64,000 nt of DNA from Halobacterium noricense (GTDB lineage: Archaea; Halobacteriota; Halobacteria; Halobacteriales; Halobacteriaceae). Below the pieces are notes generated by a model that made no database searches, was not told the origin of the DNA, and saw only the letters and a list, made by a program, of their open reading frames with translations. The stretch spans positions 1 through 64,000 of the forward strand of contig NZ_CP089468.1 of NCBI RefSeq assembly GCF_021233435.1. The letters run 5' to 3'. A program made the translations under genes and the position numbers. How positions within the stretch are numbered: the stretch's first letter is position 1; each line of letters begins with the position of its first letter. This document shows, piece after piece, positions 1 to 7,562 of this stretch.

Positions 1-25
1 GCCCCGTGGCGGTTACTGACCGGTA

Positions 26-1036
26 ATGGACGAGCCGCTGTGGATAGACGCGCACGCGCCGTCGCTGGCCGACCTCCCACAGGCGGAACTTCGGGACCGC
101 CTGCGGGACGCCACCGACGAGCCCGTGAATCTGGTCGTCTACGGCCCCGAGGGCGCGGGGAAGACGGCGGCGGTGCGCGCGCTCGCCGAGCACGCCCACG
201 AGGCCCCCGAGAACGACCTCGTGGAGCTGAACGTGCAGGACTTCTTCGGGATGACGAAAAAGGAGGTCAGCGAGGACCCGCGGTTCTCGCAGTTCATCTC
301 CTCGAAGCGCCGCCGGAACTCCTCGAAGGCGGACCTCATCAACCACGTGCTCAAGGAGTCCGCGAGCTACCCGCCGGTCTCCGGGGAGTACAACACGATT
401 CTGCTCGACAACGCCGAGGCGATTCGGGAGGACTTCCAGCAGGCGCTGCGCCGCGTGATGGAACGCCACCACGAGGCGACCCAGTTCATCATCGCGACCC
501 GCCAGCCGTCGAAGCTCATCCCGCCGATTCGCTCGCGCTGCTTCCCGGTGTCCGTGCGCGCGCCGACGCCCGACGAAATCACCGCCGTGCTCCGCGACAT
601 CGTGGACGCCGAGGGCGTGGAGTCCGACGCGGACGGCATCGAGTTCGTCGCGGGGTACGCCGACGGCGACCTCCGGAAGGCCATCCTGGGCGCGCAGACG
701 ACCGCCGAGCAGGAGGGCGAAATCACGATGAACACGGCCTACGAGACGCTCCAGGACGTCGGTCCCGACGACCAGATCACGTCGATGCTGGACGACGCGG
801 AGGCCGGCGAGTTCACGGACGCGCGCTCGACGCTCGACGACCTGCTCGTCGACGACGGGCTGAGCGGCGAGGAGGTGCTCGAAGAGATTCTGCGCGTCGG
901 GCGGTCGCGCTACGACGGCGAGGAGCTCGCAGAGATCCACCGGCTCGCGGGCGACGTGGAGTTCGACCTGCACGCGGGGAACAGCGACCGGATTCAGGTC
1001 GGGCGGCTGCTCGCGGAACTCGGTCGAGAGACGTAA
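26..1036 (+). CDS. rfcC: Replication factor C small subunit 2 (clamp loader)
   Basis: A 336-residue AAA+ clamp-loader subunit that would help load PCNA on DNA. The P-loop GPEGAGKT is at residues 40-47 and the SRC arginine-finger motif at about 170-172. The Walker B region reads LLDNAE (about 126-131), not the DEAD of RfcS; such departures are known in the haloarchaeal third RFC subunit. The C-terminal part fits the RFC collar domain. The canonical small subunit is at 42915-43886 and the clamp at 30289-31032, so three replication-clamp genes lie in one window but not in one operon. The ATG follows a short leader. Confidence 0.9.
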   Translation: MDEPLWIDAHAPSLADLPQAELRDRLRDATDEPVNLVVYGPEGAGKTAAVRALAEHAHEAPENDLVELNVQDFFGMTKKEVSEDPRFSQFISSKRRRNSSKADLINHVLKESASYPPVSGEYNTILLDNAEAIREDFQQALRRVMERHHEATQFIIATRQPSKLIPPIRSRCFPVSVRAPTPDEITAVLRDIVDAEGVESDADGIEFVAGYADGDLRKAILGAQTTAEQEGEITMNTAYETLQDVGPDDQITSMLDDAEAGEFTDARSTLDDLLVDDGLSGEEVLEEILRVGRSRYDGEELAEIHRLAGDVEFDLHAGNSDRIQVGRLLAELGRET

Positions 1037-1078
1037 TCGCCGCCCGCCGCGTGTGGTTTCGTGTTCGCCTCGCGGCCG

Positions 1079-1228
1079 TCAGGCGAACACGAGCAGCCCG
1101 ACGAACAGGCCGAAGACGAGAACGACCGGGAGCAGCATCCAGAACACGTCGGCCAGGCTCGTCCCGTCGGTCGAGGGGTTATTCGGGGGCGAGCCCAGCC
1201 CGATACCTAGGTCGTCACCGTCCTGCAC
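1079..1228 (-). CDS. Small single-span membrane protein
   Basis: A 49-residue reading frame with GTG start. It has a short polar N-terminus followed by one hydrophobic segment (about residues 28-48, ADVFWMLLPVVLVFGLFVG) running to the stop. The same frame continues upstream into the next gene's shadow, but composition changes at this GTG, which I chose as the start. It is convergent with rfcC, 42 bases away. I do not recognise a family. Support is the clean hydrophobic helix and acidic N-terminus. Confidence 0.55.
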   Translation of the reverse strand: MQDGDDLGIGLGSPPNNPSTDGTSLADVFWMLLPVVLVFGLFVGLLVFA

Positions 1229-1347
1229 GAATGACTGTTCGAAGCGAGTCGGTAAGTACTCTGTGTCGGTTCTGGAGGCGCGAGCGCGCCGTGGCCGCGG
1301 GCACTCCGAAGGAGTAGTTTTTCTACGCGCGGCCACCGAGAGCCACT

Positions 1348-1695
1348 GTGTCTCTCGCCGACCAGTTCGAGCGCGTCGGAATCGTCGCCGGTGCCGTCCT
1401 GTTGGTGGCGCTGCCGCTGTCACTGGCCGTGGACGCACTCGTCGGCCCGGAAACGCCGTGGTGGCAGCTACTCGTCGTGCTCGGCCCCGGGTTCGTCGTC
1501 GGGTGGGCGGCGGCCGCCGACGACCTGCCGGTGGCGTACGGGAGCGTCTGGTTCGTCTGCTTCGTCGGCTACCTGCTCTCGGTCGCGACGATTCGCCTGC
1601 TCGAACTGGTGCCCGTCCACGAACACACGACGAGCGTGCTGGTCGTGCTCGCGGCGTCGTTCGCGGTTGCCGTCGTCGCCGACAGTTACCGGTAG
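1348..1695 (+). CDS. Conserved haloarchaeal membrane protein (about four spans)
   Basis: A 115-residue protein starting at GTG (MSLADQFERVG). About four hydrophobic segments alternate with short charged turns, and it ends at the polar tail VADSYR. A T-rich stretch (agtagttttt) lies about 27-35 bases before the start, as expected for a leaderless haloarchaeal promoter. Its end overlaps the convergent gene at 1686-2297 by 10 bases. Function unknown. Confidence 0.7.
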   Translation: MSLADQFERVGIVAGAVLLVALPLSLAVDALVGPETPWWQLLVVLGPGFVVGWAAAADDLPVAYGSVWFVCFVGYLLSVATIRLLELVPVHEHTTSVLVVLAASFAVAVVADSYR

Positions 1696-2297
1696 GCACG
1701 ACGCGCGTAGACGAGCGCCGGCAAACCCAGCGGGAGCGCGAGGACGCCGAACACGGCTGCGAGGCGGCGGCCGCTCCGTCCGTCCGAGCGCGTGAGTAGG
1801 AACGCCACGACGCCGAGCACGGCGACGGCGTACGCGAGGTTGCTCCAGGTGGGAACGTACGACGAACAGTACCCCCAGCAGACGAGGGTGTACGACGGGG
1901 CGTTCCACGTCGGTGGGTAGAGTTTCGGCCAGAAGAACCGGCAGTACGTGGTGAGCGCCACCATCAGGTAGGCGGGGAGGCCGACCAGCCACGCGTTCGG
2001 CCCGAGTGGCGTTCGGGCGGCGTAGCGGCGGTACACGGCGAGTAACGCGAACGGAAGCGCGGCCACCCACGTCCAGACAGCGAGCGTGTACGTGACCGGC
2101 CAGTGCTCGATGCGGGGTTGCGTGACTGGGAGGCGCAGCGACGCGGGCAGCGTCGCCCACGGGAACGACGGGTCCGGGACGGGGTTGGTGAGGAACGCGA
2201 CCAGCCCGAGGAGTGTGCCAACCGCGAGTGCAGCGACGCCGAGGTCAGCGGCGGCGTCGAAGCAGTCGGGTAGCGGGTCCGGGGCACGCTCCGACAT
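1686..2297 (-). CDS. Membrane protein of unknown function (about five to six spans)
   Basis: A 203-residue integral membrane protein starting MSERAPDPLPDCFDAA. Hydrophobic segments lie near residues 18-36, 68-90, 100-118, 128-148 and 155-195. Several cysteines and aromatic residues fall in the middle loop (TYCRFFWPKLYPPTW, CWGYCSSYVPTW). No catalytic motif is recognisable. It is convergent with the gene at 1348-1695 and overlaps it by 10 bases. Confidence 0.7.
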   Translation of the reverse strand: MSERAPDPLPDCFDAAADLGVAALAVGTLLGLVAFLTNPVPDPSFPWATLPASLRLPVTQPRIEHWPVTYTLAVWTWVAALPFALLAVYRRYAARTPLGPNAWLVGLPAYLMVALTTYCRFFWPKLYPPTWNAPSYTLVCWGYCSSYVPTWSNLAYAVAVLGVVAFLLTRSDGRSGRRLAAVFGVLALPLGLPALVYARRAYR

Positions 2298-2414
2298 ACG
2301 TCCCCCTTACGCGGCGGGGATTGATTGCAGTTTCTGCTTCGAATCCGAACTCACCGGCAGTGTGAGCCAGCGGTTTCCGGTCCTCGAACGGGTCTCGGAG
2401 TGACGAATCGAAGG

Positions 2415-2663
2415 TTAGCCCGATGGTTCTCGGTGCTTCCGCGCAGCGACGGCGCCGAGGAACGCCAGCGAGACGAGCGCGCGCTTCGGGCTGATGCCGA
2501 GCGCGAGCGGTGAATCGTCGTTCTGTTCGCTGTCGGAGCCGCCGGCGAACGTGACGAGTGCGGAATCTTCCGTCGTGACTGTCGACTCGCTGCTCGCGGC
2601 GACAGATTGGACGCCGGCACCCACCAGCAGGCAGACGACGGCAGCGACGGCACAGAGACGCAC
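2415..2663 (-). CDS. Small exported or membrane-anchored protein
   Basis: An 82-residue protein if translation starts at GTG 2663, giving a signal-like N-terminus (MRLCAVAAVVCLLVGAG). The frame is open to a TTG at 2708, which would add 15 residues. A Ser/Thr/Glu/Asp-rich middle is followed by a second hydrophobic stretch (RALVSLAFLGAVAA) and a short basic tail, so the centre is probably outside the cell. Not recognised. It is preceded by an AT-rich promoter-like region (about 2715-2790). Confidence 0.55.
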   Translation of the reverse strand: MRLCAVAAVVCLLVGAGVQSVAASSESTVTTEDSALVTFAGGSDSEQNDDSPLALGISPKRALVSLAFLGAVAARKHREPSG

Positions 2664-2830
2664 GGCAGTTTCGGCGTTGATATCGTAGGTTAGCCGATAC
2701 GTAGCCAAAAAGGTTATCTGATAATCGTTGTCGTGCTAGGCACCACCAGAGCGCGTATATATCGAAATAGTAGGATACGGGGGCTATCTACTCGTCCTGA
2801 TTGTTACCTTTCGTTGTCACGTCGCTCATG

Positions 2831-3793
2831 TCAGTCGAGTACGAGGACGTAGCGTGTCAGGGAGCGGTGGACGCGGCGCTCGAAGCGCTCGGCGACCGTC
2901 CAGTCGGCGTCGCGCGCGGCGGGCCGCCAGTCGCGGTCGGCGACGAGCACGCAGCGGTCGGTGACGCGCCGGGCTTCTGCGAGCGCGCCGGCGACGAGGT
3001 CCGCGAGTTCGTGCGTCTCGACTTTCGACTGGCGGCCGTACGGCGCGTCGAAGATGACCGCGTCGGCGGTGTCGTCCCGGAGTGGGAGCCGGGTGGCGTC
3101 GGCACGCGCGACGTCGAAGTCCGGGACGTACGCGGCGAGGTTCCGACGAGCGCCCGCGACCATCTTCTGCTGGGCGTCGGTGCCGACCGGGCGCGCGCCG
3201 AGCAAGCCGGCTTCGATGAGCACGCCGCCGGTGCCACACATCGGATCGAGGACGACGTCGCCCGACTTGACGCGCGCGAGGTTGCAGAGCGCGCGTGCCA
3301 ACAACGGGTCCATGCTGCCCGGCTGGAAGAACGGGCGGTCGGTGGGCTTGCGCTCGCCGAAGTCGCGGACGGACTCGGCGGCGAGCCACGCGAGGAAGCA
3401 GGAGTCGTCAGCGAAGAGTGCCCGGAGCTCGTGGTCTGGGTCGTCCAAGTCCACGTCGAAGCCGGCGTCGACGAGCACGCCGCCGAGGTCGCGCTCGGCC
3501 TGCTGGGTGTCGACGTCGGTCGTGTTGCGGACGTTGCGCGCACGGACCGCGACCGAGCGCGCGCGCGCGACGTCGGCGTCTCGGAGCGCGTCGACGGCGG
3601 CGGCGACGCTGGCGTCGGTTGTGGCGACGTGGTCGCCGGCGCGGTGCGTGTACGCGAGGCTGCGGAAGCGCTCGCGGTCGACGTCGCTGGCGAGACCGAT
3701 ACCGGGGGCCGCGACGCGGACGTCGGTCGCGGCGGCGCGGGCTTCGGCGGCGGCGAAGTCGTCGTCGGCACCGCCGAGTTCGAGGACGTACAC
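2831..3793 (-). CDS. trmG10: tRNA (guanine(10)-N2)-dimethyltransferase (Trm-G10 family)
   Basis: A 320-residue class I SAM methyltransferase expected to methylate G10 of tRNA. The N-terminal ~150 residues fit the THUMP-containing region. The SAM-binding motif DPMCGTGG is at 183-190 and the catalytic-loop motif reads DAPYG at 249-253, where the family norm is DPPYG. The frame stays open to TTG 3871, but I chose GTG 3793 because it gives VYVLELGG, the typical family N-terminus. The TTG would also lie inside the promoter shared with tbp. Divergent from tbp. Confidence 0.85.
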   Translation of the reverse strand: MYVLELGGADDDFAAAEARAAATDVRVAAPGIGLASDVDRERFRSLAYTHRAGDHVATTDASVAAAVDALRDADVARARSVAVRARNVRNTTDVDTQQAERDLGGVLVDAGFDVDLDDPDHELRALFADDSCFLAWLAAESVRDFGERKPTDRPFFQPGSMDPLLARALCNLARVKSGDVVLDPMCGTGGVLIEAGLLGARPVGTDAQQKMVAGARRNLAAYVPDFDVARADATRLPLRDDTADAVIFDAPYGRQSKVETHELADLVAGALAEARRVTDRCVLVADRDWRPAARDADWTVAERFERRVHRSLTRYVLVLD

Positions 3794-3872
3794 GTCGGCA
3801 ACTGGACGCCCGCGGGCAATCAGCCTGCCGGCATCGCGGGGTACTTGAGGCGTTACTCCCCGGACTACCAAC

Positions 3873-3892
3873 CTTTATAAACCTTAAATACG
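3873..3892 (+). promoter_or_regulatory. TATA element for tbp
   Basis: The sequence ctttataaac (3873-3882), with a second AT-rich box ccttaaatac just after it, lies about 27-35 bases before the tbp ATG. That is the spacing for an almost leaderless archaeal transcript. The core is nearly symmetric, so it may also serve the divergent tRNA methyltransferase gene. Confidence 0.65.
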
Positions 3893-3908
3893 TGATTTAA
3901 ACCGTACG

Positions 3909-4469
3909 ATGACCGACCCCAAGGAAACCATCAATATTGAAAACGTGGTCGCCTCCACCGGCATCGGCCAGGAGCTCGACCTCCAGAGCGTCGCGATGGA
4001 CTTGGAGGGGGCCGACTACGACCCCGAGCAGTTCCCCGGCCTCGTCTACCGCACGCAGGACCCCAAGAGCGCCGCGCTCATCTTCCGGTCCGGCAAAATC
4101 GTCTGCACCGGCGCGAAATCGACCGACGACGTCCACGAGAGCCTCCGAATCGTCTTCGACAAGCTCCGCGAACTCTCCATCGAAGTCGAGGAGGAGCCCG
4201 AAATCGTCGTCCAGAACATCGTCACCTCCGCGGACCTCGGCCGCCAGCTCAACCTCAACGCCATCGCCATCGGCCTCGGCCTCGAGAACATCGAGTACGA
4301 GCCCGAGCAGTTCCCCGGCCTCGTCTACCGCCTCGACGAACCGGAAGTCGTCGCGCTGCTGTTCGGCTCCGGGAAGCTCGTCATCACCGGCGGGAAGAAG
4401 CCCGAGGACGCCGAACACGCCGTCGACAAGATCGTCTCCCGGCTCGAAGAGCTCGGCCTCCTCGAATAA
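3909..4469 (+). CDS. tbp: TATA-box-binding protein
   Basis: The general transcription factor that binds TATA boxes with TFB. The 186 residues form two direct ~90-residue repeats (about 8-92 and 98-183). Each carries the EQFPGLVYR motif (DPEQFPGLVYR, then EPEQFPGLVYR) and the SGKxVxTG motif. The N-terminus NIENVVAST is standard. Haloarchaea often have several TBPs; this is a complete, canonical one without the acidic C-terminal extension of some paralogues. A small membrane protein follows six bases later. Confidence 0.95.
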   Translation: MTDPKETINIENVVASTGIGQELDLQSVAMDLEGADYDPEQFPGLVYRTQDPKSAALIFRSGKIVCTGAKSTDDVHESLRIVFDKLRELSIEVEEEPEIVVQNIVTSADLGRQLNLNAIAIGLGLENIEYEPEQFPGLVYRLDEPEVVALLFGSGKLVITGGKKPEDAEHAVDKIVSRLEELGLLE

Positions 4470-4475
4470 GGCGAC

Positions 4476-4844
4476 GTGGTCGTCCTCCAGGTCCAGCCCG
4501 CGCCCGGCACGCTCGGCCAGTACGTCGGCACGCTCGTCGGCGGCTGGCTGCTGTTCGCGTTCACCGCGCACGTCGCCGCGACGTACATACTCGGCGACGT
4601 CCCGTGGAAGCGCGCGCTGCTCGTCGGCGTCGCGCCCGCGGTCGTCACGGTCGCGCTCGTCCGGTACAATCCGGCCATCATCATCGCCGTCAGCCTCGCC
4701 GCCGACTTCGCGGCCGTCCACGCGGTCTACCGCGTGAAGTACCGGACCGCCGCGCTCGTCGTCGTGATGCACTACGTCGTCTCGGTGGCGTTGGTGTTGC
4801 TCGCCGCGAACCTGCTGGCGCTGTTGAGCACCGCGCCGGCCTGA
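4476..4844 (+). CDS. Conserved haloarchaeal membrane protein downstream of tbp
   Basis: A 122-residue protein with GTG start, six bases after tbp and probably cotranscribed with it. It has four predicted membrane segments (about 18-40, 47-65, 68-85, 96-118) and a conserved-looking loop YILGDVPWKRA. No enzymatic motif is visible. Function unknown. Confidence 0.7.
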   Translation: MVVLQVQPAPGTLGQYVGTLVGGWLLFAFTAHVAATYILGDVPWKRALLVGVAPAVVTVALVRYNPAIIIAVSLAADFAAVHAVYRVKYRTAALVVVMHYVVSVALVLLAANLLALLSTAPA

Positions 4845-4902
4845 GTTGCACGCGCAGAGAACGGCCGTCTCGCTTTTTGGCCCGTCCCGAGTACTCGCAG
4901 CC

Positions 4903-5253
4903 ATGAACGGCTACGAGCGGCGCGCCCTCCACGCGAGCGCCCTCGCGCTCGCCGCCGCTGCGCTCGCGTACGCCGCGTCCTACGTCCACGAACCCGGGGC
5001 CGACGTCGCCGCCGTCTTCGGCATCGCCGCCGTCCTCCTCGGCGCGTACCACGCGCTCGGCGACCCCGACGCGGCCGCGGGCGCGTGGCTCTCTCCGACC
5101 GGCGCTGCGGTCCTCGCAGTCGTCGCGGACGCCGCCCAAGACCTCCGCCTCGCGGCGCTCGCGCTCGCGGGCCTGAGCGTGCTCGGGTTCGTCCTCTACC
5201 CGCTCACGGCAGCCGCTGCGCGAGCCGTCGCAGGCGGCGACTTCCTCGGATAG
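4903..5253 (+). CDS. Membrane protein of unknown function
   Basis: A 116-residue protein starting MNGYERRALHASAL. It has about four hydrophobic helices with very high alanine content and no recognisable motif. I used ATG 4903 because the T-rich element cgctttttgg (about 4871-4880) is about 27 bases upstream, a leaderless pattern. The longer frame from 4846 would run through that promoter. It ends flush against the convergent hisG. Confidence 0.65.
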   Translation: MNGYERRALHASALALAAAALAYAASYVHEPGADVAAVFGIAAVLLGAYHALGDPDAAAGAWLSPTGAAVLAVVADAAQDLRLAALALAGLSVLGFVLYPLTAAAARAVAGGDFLG

Positions 5254-6102
5254 TTACTCGACGAGGCGCTCGATTTCGGTGACGAGGATACCGGTCGCGC
5301 CCTCGCGCTTGAGGTCGTTGACCGCCTCGAAGACGTCGCGCTCCTCGACGACCGCGTGCACCGCCACGATGCCGGGTTCGTCGACGTCCAGCACGGTCGG
5401 CCCGCCGAGCCCCGGAATCACGCCCTCGATGGCGTCGAGGTTCTCCTCGGGCGCGTTCAACATCAGGTAGCGCTTGCCCGCCGCGGAAAGTACGGACTGC
5501 AGCGCGGTCTCGACCTGCTCGACTTTCGGGTCGTCGGTGACGTCCTCGCGGGCGAACAGCCGCACGGAACTCTGGAGCACCTCGTCGACGATTTTCAGGC
5601 GGTTCACGCGCAGCGTCGTCCCTGTCGACGTGATGTCCACGATGGCGTCGGCCATCTCCACGTGCGGCGTCAGCTCGGTCGCACCAGACACCTCCACGAT
5701 GTCCGGGCTAACGGCCTTCCCGTCGAAGTACGCGCGCGTAATCGTCGGGAACTCCGTCGCGACCGTCTTCCCCGCCAAATCATCGGCGGCGTCGATGCTG
5801 CCGTCCTCCGGCGCTGCGAGCACCAGCCGGCACGTCCCGTAATCGAGGTCCAGCAATTCTTCGACGTTGTCCGCGCCGGATTCGTGCACCTGGTCGAGGC
5901 CCGTGATGCCGAGGTCCGCCGCGCCGTCCGCGACGTACTCCGGGATGTCCGCCGCCCGCGCGTACAACACGGTAATCTCGGGGTCGACGGTGTCGGCGTA
6001 CAACTGGCGTTCCGCACCGCTCTCCACGCCGATCCCGGCTCTGTCGAGGAGGTCCAGCGTCGGATCGTGGATACGGCCCTTGTTGGGCACGGCAATTCGC
6101 AT
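5254..6102 (-). CDS. hisG: ATP phosphoribosyltransferase (long form)
   Basis: Catalyses the first step of histidine synthesis, joining ATP and PRPP. The 282 residues begin [11 protein letters not shown], the standard N-terminus. The substrate-binding segments [14 protein letters not shown] (about 62-75) and the PRPP loop [14 protein letters not shown] (about 154-167) are present. A C-terminal ACT-like domain (about 208-282) marks the HisZ-independent long form, normally feedback-inhibited by histidine. It stands alone here; no other his gene is in the window. Confidence 0.93.
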   Translation of the reverse strand: MRIAVPNKGRIHDPTLDLLDRAGIGVESGAERQLYADTVDPEITVLYARAADIPEYVADGAADLGITGLDQVHESGADNVEELLDLDYGTCRLVLAAPEDGSIDAADDLAGKTVATEFPTITRAYFDGKAVSPDIVEVSGATELTPHVEMADAIVDITSTGTTLRVNRLKIVDEVLQSSVRLFAREDVTDDPKVEQVETALQSVLSAAGKRYLMLNAPEENLDAIEGVIPGLGGPTVLDVDEPGIVAVHAVVEERDVFEAVNDLKREGATGILVTEIERLVE

Positions 6103-6200
6103 GTGGTCTGCGTAGGTGTGGCACGGGGAACTAGGTTTTCCTTGTGGCAGTGCGAGAATCGCGTTCGATTCTGCGTCGAGGGACGGCGATACGTACTACG

Positions 6201-6445
6201 ACACCCCGAAAGCCCCGGCGGGCTACGGTCGCGCGGCTCGCGGTGCTCGCGTGCTTGCTTCGCCGTGCTTCCCGTAGCCCGCCGCCCCTTTCAGTCCGCC
6301 CACTTACCGGCTGACCAACTGGCTACGGGTGGACTGAAAGGGGCGGGCCGGTCGGCTGCTCCCGGACGAAGTAAGCACCGCAGGCCGGCGGCCGAGGAGC
6401 ACAACGAGTCCCGGAGCACCGAGCGGCCCGGGGCTTTCGAGGTGT
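6201..6445. repeat. Non-coding inverted-repeat element between hisG and the 2'-5' ligase gene
   Basis: The 384-base gap 6103-6486 holds a 245-base structured element. The outer arms 6201-6218 and 6428-6445 match in inverted orientation at 17 of 18 positions. An inner perfect 12-bp repeat pairs 6217-6228 with 6272-6283, and a 21-bp stem with two mismatches pairs 6281-6301 with 6327-6347. No protein is supported on either strand. From memory, similar gene-free blocks recur in haloarchaeal genomes; a MITE-like origin is an inference. Confidence 0.6.
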
Positions 6446-6486
6446 TCCCGTCGAGATGACGGCGAGCAGCCGAGGCAACAGCGAAT

Positions 6487-7014
6487 CTACGCGGGAAGAG
6501 AGAGCGTGTCGACGCGTTCGCCGTATTCGGCGTCGTAGAGGTAGAGTTCCTCGATGTTCCACGTGACGGGGCCGACGCGGCGGCCGTCGACGTTCTCGAC
6601 GGCGCGGCGGCCGCGGAAGCCGTCTGCGTCGCGGGCGAGCGTGACGTGGGGGTCGTAGTCGTCACCGCCCTCCATCACGGGCACGGGGTCGAAGACCTCA
6701 CAGAGGCGCTGGTGGAGGCCGTGGAGGCCGGGGCTCTCGACAGCGAGGTAGACGACGGGACTGGAGCCGTTCGGCGGATTCTCGAACGTGTCGACTTCGG
6801 CGACGCGGGCTTCGACGACGGGCGCGCCGGCGAGGGCGTCCTGAGCGGTCTGCCACGCCGTGCGGAGTTGTTTGCGGTCGGCGGCGGGGACGCGTTTGAC
6901 GAGCAGCGTCTGCTCGCGGCGCTCGCGGACGCGAGCGAACTCCGACAGCGCCGGGCGGAGGTCCGCGGCGACCGCCTTGACCGCGTCCGGCACTGGAGCG
7001 TTCACGCTGTACAC
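6487..7014 (-). CDS. 2'-5' RNA ligase / cyclic phosphodiesterase-like protein
   Basis: A 175-residue member of the 2H phosphoesterase superfamily, which acts on 2',3'-cyclic phosphate RNA ends. The GTG start gives MYSVNAPVP, typical of haloarchaeal members. The second catalytic motif is intact (HVTLA, about 124-128). Where the first HxT motif is expected (EQTLLVKR, about 34-41), glutamine replaces histidine: the codon reads cag, one base from cac. The protein may therefore bind rather than cleave, or this may be a point change. Confidence 0.75.
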   Translation of the reverse strand: MYSVNAPVPDAVKAVAADLRPALSEFARVRERREQTLLVKRVPAADRKQLRTAWQTAQDALAGAPVVEARVAEVDTFENPPNGSSPVVYLAVESPGLHGLHQRLCEVFDPVPVMEGGDDYDPHVTLARDADGFRGRRAVENVDGRRVGPVTWNIEELYLYDAEYGERVDTLSLPA

Positions 7015-7056
7015 ACGCTCTCGTGGGGGCTGGAGCGGGAAAGCGCTGACGTTACG

Positions 7057-7245
7057 CTAGATTCGGTCGAGCAGCCACAGCACGAGGAGGACGAGGACGA
7101 TAGTGCCGACGAGCGGCGGCGCGAGGCCGAGGAGGCCGCTGAGCACGCCGAGAATCCCCTCGAGGATTTCGAGGGCGAGCCAAACGACGACGAGCACCAG
7201 CACGATTTTCAGCAGGTCTTCGACGTCGAGTTTGCCGCGGGCCAT
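7057..7245 (-). CDS. Small two-span membrane protein
   Basis: A 62-residue protein starting MARGKLDVEDLLKIV at ATG 7245 (GTG 7251 in frame just upstream). A charged N-terminus precedes two hydrophobic helices (about 12-38 and 41-60), ending WLLDRI. The N-terminus resembles a small membrane-protein family common in haloarchaea. It lies 42 bases downstream of the 2'-5' ligase start on the same strand. Function unknown. Confidence 0.65.
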   Translation of the reverse strand: MARGKLDVEDLLKIVLVLVVVWLALEILEGILGVLSGLLGLAPPLVGTIVLVLLVLWLLDRI

Positions 7246-7339
7246 GGGCACACGTGGGTCGTTCGGGGAGCACGCAGATAAGGATTCAGGAAGTCGTGTG
7301 GCGTGTTACCATTAATGGCAAGACCACGGGATGGGAGCA

Positions 7340-7485
7340 ACGTTTAAGCACTCGGGACTGTTCGAGACTGGTAATGACGCAGTCGTCGGCTCACGCCCGC
7401 TGCTCGCCCTCGGTGAGCCGCGGGGCCGTCGGCTGTCCGGCGTCCTCCCGTCGCGTGCCGCGACGACCGGGGTCCTTCTGACCCC
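7340..7485 (+). promoter_or_regulatory. argG leader: TATA box, Arg-rich leader ORF and hairpin
   Basis: The 317-base gap 7246-7562 contains a TATA-like cgtttaagca (about 7341-7350) followed 27 bases later by ATG 7374. That ATG opens a 35-codon frame (7374-7481) rich in arginine near its end (SSRRVPRRPGSF). The perfect stem ggggtc/gacccc (7469-7474 with 7480-7485) straddles its stop codon. It looks like an attenuation-type leader for argG, but this is inference; no homologous leader is known to me. Confidence 0.4.
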
Positions 7486-7562
7486 ACTACAGCTACATCC
7501 CTCGTTTTCGGTCTCGCACCACTTCCCGACTACCGCGGCACACAACACACACGGAACACAGA

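Noticed and set aside
1277-1315. Short palindromes ggcgcgagcgcgcc and actccgaaggagt upstream of 1348
   Set aside because: They look like the triloop family, but the stems are only 5-6 bp and no insertion boundary can be shown.
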